From positions 231,181-295,180 of the forward strand of contig NZ_JBPKBI010000008.1 of assembly GCF_051388935.1 (NCBI RefSeq): DNA of 64,000 bases. The letters run 5' to 3'. Below, piece after piece: positions 33,935 through 42,333 of the stretch. The translations under genes and the position numbers were made by a program. Within the stretch, counting starts at the first letter, position 1. Each line of letters starts with the position of its first letter. This DNA comes from Yinghuangia sp035454725. Lineage in GTDB: Bacteria > Actinomycetota > Actinomycetes > Streptomycetales > Streptomycetaceae. The notes below the pieces were generated by a model, which saw only the letters and a list, made by a program, of their open reading frames with translations, ran no database searches and had not been told where the DNA came from.

Positions 33935-34208
33935 CCCCGATCGGGTCGTGATGACTACGGACGAAACGCTGCGGAGCGCGACGCGCGTTGCCGCAGGCTG
34001 GTGCTGTGGCCGTGATCACGGGGTGCGGTCGTCCGGGGTGCGTCGCGCGGGTCCCGACGGTCTCGGGCGCAGGAGGGGGCCGTCGATGCGCCTCGCCGCG
34101 TTTCCCGACATGTTGTGTCCGGCCGGGCCGGGCGGGTGCCGGGCGCGCTGGTCACACGGAGGCTTCCCTGTTAGACCTGTGCGGGCAACACGTCAGGAAG
34201 GAAGCACT

Positions 34209-35288
34209 GTGCCGGAGACACCCACCCCGGAGCCATCCGTCTTTCCGGTTCGCCGGGTCGTGACCGGGCACGACGCCGACGGCCGTCCGGTGATCGTCGC
34301 GGATGCGAACACGCCGGTCACGTCCGTGTCGAGACGCGGCCACGGCATGGCGGAGGTGCTGTGGTTCGACGGCTCGCCGGCCCGTGCCGACGACGGGGGA
34401 GACCCGGCGCCGGAGCTGCGCGGGACGTTCCCGGCAGGCGGGGCCGCGGCCTGTCGGCTCGTCCGGTGGCCCGGCTCGCCGGCCGGGACCCCGGCGGAGG
34501 AGACCTGGCTGCGCACGCCGGGCGACGACCCGGAGGAGCCGGGCATGCACCGCACGGACACCCAGGACCTCATCGTCGTCGTGTCCGGATCCATCGTGCT
34601 CGGCCTCGACGACGGCGAGTACGAGCTCGGCCCCGGCGACGCCGTGGTCCAGCGCGGGACCCGGCACCGGTGGAGGGTGGCCGGCGAACAGCCGTGTGTC
34701 TTCCTCAGCGTCGTGCTGTCGCCCGAACCCGGGGCCAAAAAACCGGAGTTGGTGATCGGCGGGGTGGGCGACCCGGTCGACGGGAATCGGCTGCTGATCA
34801 CCGTCGGAGACGCCGGCCCGGATGGCGGTGACGCGGGCGAAGGCCGGTCGAGGGCAGCCGTGTTCGGCACGCCGCCATCGGTCTTCCCGCCCGCTGGGTT
34901 CGCGGTGTACGACCTGTGGCAGACCGGCGGACCGCTCGCCGACGCGGCGCAGGGCGGTACGTCGATTCCCGGTGCCCGCTGGTCCCTCGAACCGCACGGC
35001 GGCGGAGTTGCCCTGCGCCGCGTCGAGTTCTCCCCCGACCGCGAACCGGTGCCGGCCGACTGGCACACGACCGCCACCATCGACGTCGGCGTCGTGGTGT
35101 CCGGGGCGTTCGAACTCGACCTGGCCGACGGCGGCGCCGACGGCAAGGGCACGACGACGCGGCTCGACTCCGGCGACGTGGTGGTCCAACGGGCGACCCG
35201 GCACCGCTTGCGCGCGGTGGGCGAGACCGAAGCGTGCATGGTCTCGGTGATGTTCGCGCTGTCGGCGGCGGGGGGCACCGGCGGCTGA
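34209..35288 (+). CDS. Bicupin domain protein
   Basis: A 359-residue protein with two cupin barrels. The first centres on MHRTDTQDLIVVVSGSIVLG, with the return strand LGPGDAVVQRGTRHRW (about residues 115-158). The second is ADWHTTATIDVGVVVSGAFE, with LDSGDVVVQRATRHRL (about 283-338). Each has the G-(D/S)-A-F/I-x-L turn and a GD-x-V-x-(Q)-R-(G/A)-T-x-H motif with His that could bind a metal, but the first-motif His pair is incomplete (MHRTDT, WHTTA), so enzymatic activity is uncertain. GGAAGGAAG precedes the GTG start at 34209. The long frame upstream of 34209 is a shadow of the FUSC gene. Confidence 0.8.
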   Translation: MPETPTPEPSVFPVRRVVTGHDADGRPVIVADANTPVTSVSRRGHGMAEVLWFDGSPARADDGGDPAPELRGTFPAGGAAACRLVRWPGSPAGTPAEETWLRTPGDDPEEPGMHRTDTQDLIVVVSGSIVLGLDDGEYELGPGDAVVQRGTRHRWRVAGEQPCVFLSVVLSPEPGAKKPELVIGGVGDPVDGNRLLITVGDAGPDGGDAGEGRSRAAVFGTPPSVFPPAGFAVYDLWQTGGPLADAAQGGTSIPGARWSLEPHGGGVALRRVEFSPDREPVPADWHTTATIDVGVVVSGAFELDLADGGADGKGTTTRLDSGDVVVQRATRHRLRAVGETEACMVSVMFALSAAGGTGG

Positions 35289-35597
35289 CCGCGCTTGCGG
35301 GCCGGTGGCCGACAGTGAGACCGCACCGGCGAGTTCGCGTTGCCCCGGCGTGAGTCGGTGGCCGGGGACGGCCTGGGCCGGGGCGCGGCACGAAAGGGTT
35401 CGCGCTGCTCGACACGCGGCCTGGTCGGCGGGGCGACGGCGGGTCGTGCGGGTTGCCGTTCGCTCCCGGGCGCCCTGGCTGCGGCAAACTGCTCCGGCTG
35501 CCGGGGGAGTTGCCGCGCGCTGGAAACCGGGACGGCCGTCGGTTCGGTCGCGGGGCGGGTCACGCCCCGTGTCGGCCCGACGGCCGTTGCCGGGTGA
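35289..35597. other. Intergenic stretch without a supported gene
   Basis: 309 bp between convergent genes. Arg/Gly-rich frames are present, but nothing has a ribosome site or family resemblance, and no clear terminator stem was seen. Confidence 0.4.
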
Positions 35598-36140
35598 TCA
35601 GTCGGCTGCGGATTCCACGAGTGCGCGGGTCAGGGGCTTCGCGTCGATCCACGCCAACGGGTCGACGCGCCGCTGCGGTTCGGCGTACCGGCGGATTTCG
35701 GCGGCGTGGCGCTGCAACCACGCCGCGGCGTTGCCGCAGTACGCGGGCGGCATTTCGGCGATCAGGTAGGTGCGGCCGTCGGCGGCGACCCACACCTCGT
35801 CCTGGTCGAGCAGCCACAGCCACGCCGCGGTGCCCGCCGAGCCGCGCGCGATGAGCGCCCGCGCGCCGGCGCGGGTCGGACGAACGGGACGCCCGCGCCC
35901 CGGCACCGGGTCGCCGTACCGCACGAGGTTGCGGGTGTCGAGGGTGTGCAGCGTGCGGGCGGAGATCCCGGGAGCACCGGCCCGCCCGCCCGCGTGGGTG
36001 CGAACCGCGCCGGTCGCGATGCGCGCGAGCGCACGCCGCGCGGTGGACATGCGGACGGGTGCCGGGGCCGGTCGGTCGGGGTCGGGCCGGTCGGTCGGGG
36101 TCATCACGGTCGCGGGAGCGGGATTCCGAGTCAAGGCCAT
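35598..36140 (-). CDS. Hypothetical protein with winged-helix-like segment
   Basis: A 180-residue protein. The N-terminal 40 residues are Pro/Arg-rich and disordered. The centre, ISARTLHTLDTRNLVRYGDP, followed by RPVRPTRAGARALIA, reads like the recognition helix and wing of a MarR-like fold. The C-terminus (AAWLWLLDQDEVWVAADGRT, then YLIAEMPPAYCGNAAAWLQR) is distinct. GGAG lies six bases before the ATG. Such proteins are common, uncharacterised and accessory in Streptomyces. DNA binding is a weak inference from pattern only. Confidence 0.6.
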   Translation of the reverse strand: MALTRNPAPATVMTPTDRPDPDRPAPAPVRMSTARRALARIATGAVRTHAGGRAGAPGISARTLHTLDTRNLVRYGDPVPGRGRPVRPTRAGARALIARGSAGTAAWLWLLDQDEVWVAADGRTYLIAEMPPAYCGNAAAWLQRHAAEIRRYAEPQRRVDPLAWIDAKPLTRALVESAAD

Positions 36141-36262
36141 GCCGAACTCCGCTTCTGGGTGTGATGGTTTGCCCTGTTCAGTGGTGAACGGGCGCTGTTA
36201 CAAGCATTGTTCCATCTCCCACCGACATGCCGGGTGTCGCGGCGGACCCGTCTGACGGTGTT

Positions 36263-37633
36263 TCAGGTGCCGTTTGCGTCCACCCTCGTCGCCCCGGAGC
36301 CGTCGACGGTCACCGTCAGCTTCTCCGCGCGGAACACCGTTCCTTCTGCGGTGTCTTCGCGGGTCGCCGATCCATGCGCGGCGAGGTACTCCTCCGTCAA
36401 CTTGGTGATGACGGCGGCGCGTTGGGGTTCCGAGACCAGTGCCGTGACGACCTCGGCGGCGCCGCGCAGGGCTTCGGCCATGGCCGTTGCCGCCGTGGCG
36501 CGGGGGACTCTCGGGTCGTCCACGGTCACGTAGACCGCGCGCCCGTCGTCGTCGGGAAGGTCGACGCAGCAGCCTCCCGCGAGCAGACCGGCTGCGCCGT
36601 GGCTGAGGAGTTTGACCGCGGCCGTCGGGTCCGGGCACGCGGACAGGTCGATTTCCGGGCCTGTTTCGGGTGCGTTGGCCAGAGCCGGCAGCCGTGACAG
36701 ATGGGCGTGCGTGTCCGGGTCCCAGACCCATCGCGTTCCGGAGGCGTCGAGTGAGCCCAGCACGCGGATGCGGATCCCGGACGAGCCGCAGTGCAGCACC
36801 TTGGCGGCCAAGTCATGGTTCGAGTACGGATTCGCTTCGATGAACGCGGTGAACTCACCGTCCTGCTCCAGGACTTGCGCGAGACCGGCGCCGGCGGCCA
36901 GCCACCAGGCGCGGGATGGGACCGTGCGCGGCGCGGCGGTGACCCCGACGCGCGCGATGCGGTCGTGGGTGTCGATGTCGACCGTGACGGTGTCGCCGTC
37001 CGCCAACTCGGCGCTGAGCGTCGCGCCTTGGGGTGTACCCGTGCGCAGGCAGGCGAGACCGTGGTGTGCCAGGTAGCCCGTGACCACCGTCTCCGCCGAC
37101 ACCGGCAGGAATCCCGCGCCGGTCATCAGGACGCGCGGAAGCGTGATCGCGTCCGGGTGGGCGCGCGGCACCTGCTCGTCGTCGGTGAGCATGTACAGGC
37201 GGCCGGTCGGGTTCGCGGTGACGCCGATGTAACCGGACGAGCCGAGCAGGCCCATGGCGGCGTACGCGAGAGTTTCGGCCGCCATCCGAGGGTCCGCGAA
37301 CCCCGACAGATCGACGAGTTCGCGAGTGAACTCCGGTATGCCGTCCCTTTCCCCGATCGCGCGTACGGCCCGTGCGGCGGACGCCACCGCGGGGTCGCTC
37401 CAGGACGGATTGGCCCACCCCCACAGCCAGGTGTTGTCGCCGGTGGAGAAGCTGCCCAGCACCGAGACGGTGATCGCGCGACCGCTCTGCCGGTAGATCC
37501 GTTCGTCGAGATTGACGCGCCACTCGCCCATCGGCATGAACTCGTTGAACGCGTCGAGCTGTTCGGCCACCCAGGCGCCGTGCGGTCCCGCGGCTCGGAC
37601 AAATGCGTCCGAAAAGAAGTCGTGTCCGCTCAT
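36263..37633 (-). CDS. DUF6882-like protein with internal duplication
   Basis: A 456-residue cytoplasmic protein that reads as two related halves. The first has WLWGWANPSWSDPAV, then DLSGFADPRMAAETLAYAAM and GLLGSSGYIGVTANPTGRLY. The second has RWVWDPDTHAH, then DLSACPDPTAAVKLLSHGAA and GLLAGGCCVDLPDDDGRAVY. The shared order (W-x-W, acidic DLS motif, helical AxGLL, beta strand, YM/V-T-DD, PRA) indicates a tandem duplication, with the second copy more diverged. The W-G-W-A-N-P motif is that of DUF6882. Function is unknown. AAGGTG precedes the ATG at 37633. The frame is open far upstream, but that part overlaps xylF antisense and is not real. Confidence 0.75.
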   Translation of the reverse strand: MSGHDFFSDAFVRAAGPHGAWVAEQLDAFNEFMPMGEWRVNLDERIYRQSGRAITVSVLGSFSTGDNTWLWGWANPSWSDPAVASAARAVRAIGERDGIPEFTRELVDLSGFADPRMAAETLAYAAMGLLGSSGYIGVTANPTGRLYMLTDDEQVPRAHPDAITLPRVLMTGAGFLPVSAETVVTGYLAHHGLACLRTGTPQGATLSAELADGDTVTVDIDTHDRIARVGVTAAPRTVPSRAWWLAAGAGLAQVLEQDGEFTAFIEANPYSNHDLAAKVLHCGSSGIRIRVLGSLDASGTRWVWDPDTHAHLSRLPALANAPETGPEIDLSACPDPTAAVKLLSHGAAGLLAGGCCVDLPDDDGRAVYVTVDDPRVPRATAATAMAEALRGAAEVVTALVSEPQRAAVITKLTEEYLAAHGSATREDTAEGTVFRAEKLTVTVDGSGATRVDANGT

Positions 37634-37810
37634 ACGCGCGCACCTTACACAGGTGGATGACGGCGCTGCGCCGCCACGGCAGGGCCTGCTTGATGTCCGC
37701 TGCAACTTAATGGACTTGAGACAGTGAAAGCCTGGCGTGCGCATGCGGTGAGGAATACGTTGTCGCCAGCAACATACTCGTACTGGCCCGTCCAGAAGGG
37801 AAGTTGCACC

Positions 37811-38890
37811 ATGCGCAAGAGAACCCTGGCCATCGCGCTGTCGCTCGGTGTCGTCACGTCGCTGGGGGCCACCGCGTGCTCCGACGACTCGGGCGACGGG
37901 GACAAGCCGAAGATCGGCGTGATCCTCCCGGACAGCAAGAGCTCGGCGCGCTGGGAGACCGCGGACCGCAAGTACCTGAGCGAGGCCTTCCAGGCTGCGG
38001 GAGTCGACTACGACATCCAGAACGCGCAGAACGACAAGGCGCAGTTCCAGACCATCGCGGACCAGATGATCACCAACGGCGTCGACGTGCTGGTGATCGT
38101 CAACCTCGACAGCGGCACCGGAAAAGCCGTGCTCGACAAGGCGAAGTCGCAGGGCGTCGCGACGATCGACTACGACCGGCTCACCCTGGGCGGCGGTGCG
38201 CAGTACTACGTCAGCTTCGACAACGTGAAGGTCGGGTCGCTCTTCGGCGAGGGCCTGGTCAAGTGCCTCACCGACATGAACGCCGTGAAGCCCGTCATCG
38301 CCCGGCTCAACGGCTCCCCGACCGACAACAATGCGACGCTGCTCAAACAGGGCTACGAGGGCGTGCTGAAGCCGAAGTTCGACTCCGGAGAGTACGTCAA
38401 GGGCCCCGACCAGTCGGTGCCCGAGTGGAACAACACCGAGGCCGGCACGATCTTCGAGCAGATGCTCGTCCAGAAGCCCGACATCGGTGGTGTCATCGCC
38501 GCCAACGACGGCCTGGCCAACGCGGCGATCGCGGCGCTGAAGAAGCAGAAGCTGAACGGCCGGGTGCCGGTCACCGGACAGGACGCGACCGTGCAGGGTC
38601 TGCAGAACATCCTCGCAGGCGACCAGTGCATGACCGTGTACAAGCCCATCAAGCAAGAGGCGGACGCCGTGTCGGCGTTGGCGATCGCCCTCGCGAAGGG
38701 TGAGACACCCTCCGCGCCGGGCACCGTCCACGACCCCGAGGGCAACCGGGATGTGCCCTCCGTGCTCCTGGAACCGCAGTCGATCTTCCGGGCCAACGTG
38801 AACGACGTCGTCAAGGACGGCTACGTCACCAAAGAGGAATTGTGCACCGGCGAGTTCGCCGCCAAGTGCGCCGAAGTGGGCATCACCTGA
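37811..38890 (+). CDS. xylF: Xylose-type ABC transporter substrate-binding lipoprotein XylF
   Basis: A 359-residue periplasmic-binding-protein type I sugar receptor. The signal peptide ends in the lipobox GATAC-SDD. The binding core shows KIGVILPDSKSSARW, then NDKAQFQTIADQMITNGVDV, IDYDRLTLGGGAQYYVSFDN, RLNGSPTDNNATLLKQGYEG, ANDGLANAAIAALKK, and TGQDATVQGLQNILAGDQCM. Together these are the sequence pattern of XylF. GAAGGGAAG lies before the ATG. It heads a four-gene operon with the ATPase, permease and a ROK regulator, in the same order as the Streptomyces coelicolor xylFGH-rok7B7 region. Upstream is an AT-richer patch with ACTTAATGG and ACTTGAGAC half-repeats and GTTG-N7-CAAC (37759-37773), which may contain the operator. 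Confidence 0.9.
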   Translation: MRKRTLAIALSLGVVTSLGATACSDDSGDGDKPKIGVILPDSKSSARWETADRKYLSEAFQAAGVDYDIQNAQNDKAQFQTIADQMITNGVDVLVIVNLDSGTGKAVLDKAKSQGVATIDYDRLTLGGGAQYYVSFDNVKVGSLFGEGLVKCLTDMNAVKPVIARLNGSPTDNNATLLKQGYEGVLKPKFDSGEYVKGPDQSVPEWNNTEAGTIFEQMLVQKPDIGGVIAANDGLANAAIAALKKQKLNGRVPVTGQDATVQGLQNILAGDQCMTVYKPIKQEADAVSALAIALAKGETPSAPGTVHDPEGNRDVPSVLLEPQSIFRANVNDVVKDGYVTKEELCTGEFAAKCAEVGIT

Positions 38891-38934
38891 GCGGCACCGA
38901 AGCCGGCAACAGCAGCACCACAGCGGTACCCGAT

Positions 38935-38967
38935 CGGCCACTGACCGGCCACTGACCGGTCACTGAG
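38935..38967 (+). repeat. Three tandem 11-bp repeats before xylG
   Basis: CGGCCACTGAC occurs twice in tandem (38935-38945, 38946-38956), then CGGTCACTGAG (38957-38967). The third runs into the GAGGAGGA ribosome site of xylG. They may modulate xylF/xylG expression balance or simply reflect slippage. Confidence 0.75.
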
Positions 38968-38978
38968 GAGGATTGCCT

Positions 38979-39830
38979 GTGTCGTCGCCGCCCACGGGAG
39001 CGGCGGATGCGTCCGCATCCACCGACCCCATCATCGAACTGAGGGGAATCAACAAGAGTTTCGGACCCGTGCACGTACTGCGGGACGTCGACCTGACGAT
39101 CCGCCGCGGCGAAGTGACGGCTCTCGTCGGCGACAACGGCGCCGGGAAGTCGACGCTCGTCAAGTGCCTCGGCGGCATCTACCCGACGGATTCCGGGACT
39201 TACCTGTTCGAGGGCTCCCCGGTCAAGGTGGACAGCCCGCGGGCGGCGGCAGCGCTCGGCGTCGAGATCGTCTACCAGGACCTCGCGCTGTGCGACAACC
39301 TCGACATCGTCCAGAACATGTTCCTGGGCCGCGAACGCACCCGGCACATGGTGCTCGACGACGCGGCCATGGAGGAGATGGCCACCGAGACACTGGCCGG
39401 CCTGTCCGTGCGCACCGTCACCTCCGTACGTCAGCGCGTCGCCGGACTGTCCGGCGGCCAGCGGCAGACCGTCGCCATCGCGAAGGCCGTGCTGTGGAAC
39501 AGCAAGGTCGTCGTCCTGGACGAGCCCACCGCGGCGCTCGGCGTCGCGCAGACCGCACAAGTCCTCGACCTGGTACGCAGGTTGGCCGACAACGGACTCG
39601 CCGTGCTGCTGATATCGCACAACATGAACGACGTCTTCGCGGTCGCCGACCGCATCGCCGTCCTCTACCTCGGCCGCATGACCGCGCAGGTCGCCACCTC
39701 CGACGTCACGCACTCCCAGGTCGTCGAGCTCATCACGACCGGACGCGGCGGCACGCTCCGGCGCGACGACCACGCCGGGCGGCCGTCCCTCGCCAAACGC
39801 TCCGACCCGGCGGAAGGAACCGGCCCATGA
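38979..39830 (+). CDS. xylG: Xylose-type ABC transporter ATP-binding protein XylG (single domain)
   Basis: A 283-residue ABC ATPase. Walker A is G51-DNGAGKST, the signature is LSGGQRQTVAIAKA, Walker B is KVVVLDEPTAALG, and the switch His is in LLISHNM. Enterobacterial XylG has two such domains in about 500 residues; this protein has one, as in the short sugar-ABC ATPases of actinomycetes, so it probably works as a homodimer. GGAGGA is six bases before GTG 38979, preferred to TTG 38973. Its stop overlaps the permease start (ATGA). Confidence 0.9.
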   Translation: MSSPPTGAADASASTDPIIELRGINKSFGPVHVLRDVDLTIRRGEVTALVGDNGAGKSTLVKCLGGIYPTDSGTYLFEGSPVKVDSPRAAAALGVEIVYQDLALCDNLDIVQNMFLGRERTRHMVLDDAAMEEMATETLAGLSVRTVTSVRQRVAGLSGGQRQTVAIAKAVLWNSKVVVLDEPTAALGVAQTAQVLDLVRRLADNGLAVLLISHNMNDVFAVADRIAVLYLGRMTAQVATSDVTHSQVVELITTGRGGTLRRDDHAGRPSLAKRSDPAEGTGP

Positions 39831-41083
39831 CCGTCACCACCCCCGCATTGACCGACGCCGGAACCCGCGCCCCCTCCCCGCTCGTCGCGCACGTCCGCGA
39901 CTACCTGGCCCGGCTGCGCGGCGGCGACATGGGAGTGCTGCCGGCCGTCCTCGGACTCACCGTCCTGTGCGTCGCGTTCTCGATCATGCGCCCGCGCTTC
40001 CTGACCGCCGGAAACTTCGCCAACCTCTTCACCCAGGGCGCCGCGGTCACCATCATCGCGATGGGCCTCACCTTCGTCCTCGTCCTCGGCGAGATCGACC
40101 TGTCCGCCGGCTTCGCCAGCGGCGTCTGCGCCGCGGTGGCCGCCGTGCTCATGGACTCGCACGGCTCCCCGTGGTACCTCGCGACCGCCGCCGCGCTGCT
40201 CACCGGCGCCACGATCGGCCTGGTCATCGGTGCGCTGGTGGCCAAACTCGGCATACCGTCGTTCGTCGTCACCCTCGGCGGGTTCCTGGCCTTCCAGGGC
40301 GTGCTGCTGATGATCGTCGAGAACGGCAAGAACGTTCCCGTCCGCGACAGCACGATCCTCGCCATCGCCAACAAGAACGTCACCCCCTGGCTCGGCTGGG
40401 TGCTCTCGTCCGCCGCCATCGGCGTCTACGCCTTCGTGCAGTTCAGCCGCGAGTACCGGCGGTCCCGGCGCGGTCTCGCCGCCACGCCGCCGGCCATCAC
40501 CGCGCTGCGTGTCGGCACGGTCGCCGCCCTTGTGTGGACCGCGGTCTACGCACTCAATCTGGAACGCAGCCGCAACGCCGCCGTCGTGTCGCTGCGCGGC
40601 GTCCCCATCGTCGTCCCCGTGATCGCGGTGCTGCTGGTCGCGGGCACGTTCGTGCTGCGCCGCACGGCGTTCGGCCTGAGCCTGTACGCGGTCGGGGGCA
40701 ACCGCGAGGCCGCCCGCCGGGCCGGCATCAATGTCGACCGGGTGCGCATCTCCGCGTTCGTCATCTGTTCGACACTCGCCGCGATCGGCGGCATCGTGGC
40801 CGCGTCCCGCGCGAATTCCGTCGACCCGAACACCGGCGGCAGCAACGTTTTGCTGTACGCGGTCGGCGCCGCCGTCATCGGCGGCACCAGCCTTTTCGGC
40901 GGCAAGGGGCGCGTCCTCGACGCCGTGATGGGCGGTGCCGTCGTCGCGGTGATCGACAACGGCATGGGACTCATGGGGTACAGCGCGGGCGTCAAGTATG
41001 TTGTCACCGGCTCGGTGCTGCTGCTGGCCGCCGGGGTGGACGCACTGTCGCGGAAGCGGGCCGAGGCCGTCGGCCTCCGATGA
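39827..41083 (+). CDS. xylH: Xylose-type ABC transporter permease XylH
   Basis: A 418-residue membrane protein of the ribose/xylose permease family (BPD_transp_2). It has about ten helices. A conserved core, TIIAMGLTFVLVLGEIDLSA, then VAKLGIPSFVVTLGG, leads to the coupling loop LYAVGGNREAARRAGINVDR, which contacts the ATPase. Its end, GTSLFGGKGRVLDAVMGGA, is also typical. A central 90-residue loop (residues about 180-270, containing REYRRSRRG) separates the halves, as in XylH. GGAAGGA precedes the ATG, which overlaps the XylG stop; its own stop overlaps the regulator start in the same ATGA way, implying tight stoichiometry. Confidence 0.9.
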   Translation: MTVTTPALTDAGTRAPSPLVAHVRDYLARLRGGDMGVLPAVLGLTVLCVAFSIMRPRFLTAGNFANLFTQGAAVTIIAMGLTFVLVLGEIDLSAGFASGVCAAVAAVLMDSHGSPWYLATAAALLTGATIGLVIGALVAKLGIPSFVVTLGGFLAFQGVLLMIVENGKNVPVRDSTILAIANKNVTPWLGWVLSSAAIGVYAFVQFSREYRRSRRGLAATPPAITALRVGTVAALVWTAVYALNLERSRNAAVVSLRGVPIVVPVIAVLLVAGTFVLRRTAFGLSLYAVGGNREAARRAGINVDRVRISAFVICSTLAAIGGIVAASRANSVDPNTGGSNVLLYAVGAAVIGGTSLFGGKGRVLDAVMGGAVVAVIDNGMGLMGYSAGVKYVVTGSVLLLAAGVDALSRKRAEAVGLR

Positions 41084-42321
41084 CCGTCGCCGGACGGCCC
41101 GGAGGCGGCGGGAGGAAGGGACAGGACCGCAACGGCATGCGCGCAGCACCGACACAAGAGGACATCCGCAGGCAGAACCTCGGTGCGCTGCTGCGCCGCG
41201 TGCACGTCCTCGGCCCGGTCTCGCGAGCGCAGCTGACCGCCGGCATGGGGCTGAACCGCAGCACCATCGGCGCGTTGACCACCGATCTCACCGAAGCCGG
41301 CCTGGTTCTGGAGGAGTTGCCACGCGGCACCGCCGGACGCGGCCGTCCCTCGCTGGTGGTGCGCGCCCGCTCCCGGCGGGTGTACGTCCTCGCGTTCGGC
41401 GTCGGCGTCGACCGTCTGGTGGCCGCACGGGTGGGACTCGGCGGCGTGATCCTCGACCGGCGCGAGATCGAGCGGCCCGGCGGCCACTTCGGTGTCGACG
41501 AGACCGTGGAGCGGCTCGCCGGGTTCGCCGCGCGGCTGACGGAGTCGGCGGAGCCGGAGGCGCGGTGCGTGGGCGCCGCCGCATCACTGCCGGCGATGGT
41601 CGCCCGCGACAGCGGGGAACTGCGCTACGGACCCAACATCGGCTGGGGGACGGTTCCGTTCGGCGCCCGGCTGTCCGACGCGGCCGGGCGTCCCGTCGCC
41701 GTCGGCAACGACGGCGCGCTGGGAGCGCTCGGCGAACACACGCGCGGCGCCGCGGTCGGCCTCGACGACGTGGTCTACCTGCACGGGGACGTCGGCATAG
41801 GCGGCGGCGTCATCGCCGGCGGCAGGCCGTTGACCGGTGCGGAAGGCTTCGCCGCCGAGGTCGGGCACATGGTCGTCAACCCCGACGGCCGGCCCTGCCC
41901 GTGCGGCTCGTACGGCTGCTGGGAGACCGAGATAGGCGAGGAGGCGCTGCTGCGCGGTGTGGGACGCGCGGGGACGCCGGGCCGCGAGGCCGTGCACAGC
42001 GCCGTCGACGCGGCGGCGCGCGGTGACAAGGACGCCGAGGAGGGCCTGCGGCAGGTGGGAGACTGGCTCGGCATCGGCGTGGCCAACCTGGTGAACCTCC
42101 TCAATCCGAGGATCGTCGTCTTCGGCGGCACCCTGCGCACGGTCTATCCCGCCACGGCCGCGCAGGTCCGCAGCCGCATCAACCGCACGACGCTGCCGAC
42201 GCACCGCGAACACCTGCGCCTGCGCACGGCGTTGCTCGGCGACGACGCGCCGCTGCACGGCGCCGCCGAGCTCGCCTTCGCGGAACTCTTCGAAAACCCC
42301 CTGGACTTCACATCCCCGTGA
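41080..42321 (+). CDS. rok7B7: ROK family transcriptional regulator (Rok7B7 type)
   Basis: A 413-residue ROK repressor. An N-terminal winged helix (LGALLRRVHVLGPVSRAQLT, then GLNRSTIGALTTDLTEAGLV) is followed by the sugar-kinase-like domain. ROK marks are the GNDGALGALGEH segment, DVGIGGGVIAGG, EVGHMVVNPDGRPCPCG, and the zinc motif CPCGSYGCWE, complete here. It is translated from an ATG overlapping the XylH stop; ATG 41137 is an alternative. In S. coelicolor, Rok7B7 next to xylFGH controls xylose transport and influences carbon catabolite repression and antibiotic production; conserved order supports the same assignment. Confidence 0.88.
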   Translation: MTVAGRPGGGGRKGQDRNGMRAAPTQEDIRRQNLGALLRRVHVLGPVSRAQLTAGMGLNRSTIGALTTDLTEAGLVLEELPRGTAGRGRPSLVVRARSRRVYVLAFGVGVDRLVAARVGLGGVILDRREIERPGGHFGVDETVERLAGFAARLTESAEPEARCVGAAASLPAMVARDSGELRYGPNIGWGTVPFGARLSDAAGRPVAVGNDGALGALGEHTRGAAVGLDDVVYLHGDVGIGGGVIAGGRPLTGAEGFAAEVGHMVVNPDGRPCPCGSYGCWETEIGEEALLRGVGRAGTPGREAVHSAVDAAARGDKDAEEGLRQVGDWLGIGVANLVNLLNPRIVVFGGTLRTVYPATAAQVRSRINRTTLPTHREHLRLRTALLGDDAPLHGAAELAFAELFENPLDFTSP

Positions 42322-42333
42322 CCGCGGCGCCCG

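Noticed and set aside
33114..34208. Upstream part of the plus-strand frame ending in the bicupin gene
   Set aside because: It is antisense to the FUSC gene; the real start is the GTG with a good ribosome site at 34209.
37634..38941. Upstream extension of the DUF6882-like gene
   Set aside because: It is antisense to xylF and contains no family sequence.
39967..41079. Upstream extension of the ROK gene frame
   Set aside because: It is an out-of-frame reading of xylH; the ATG overlapping the xylH stop fits the operon.
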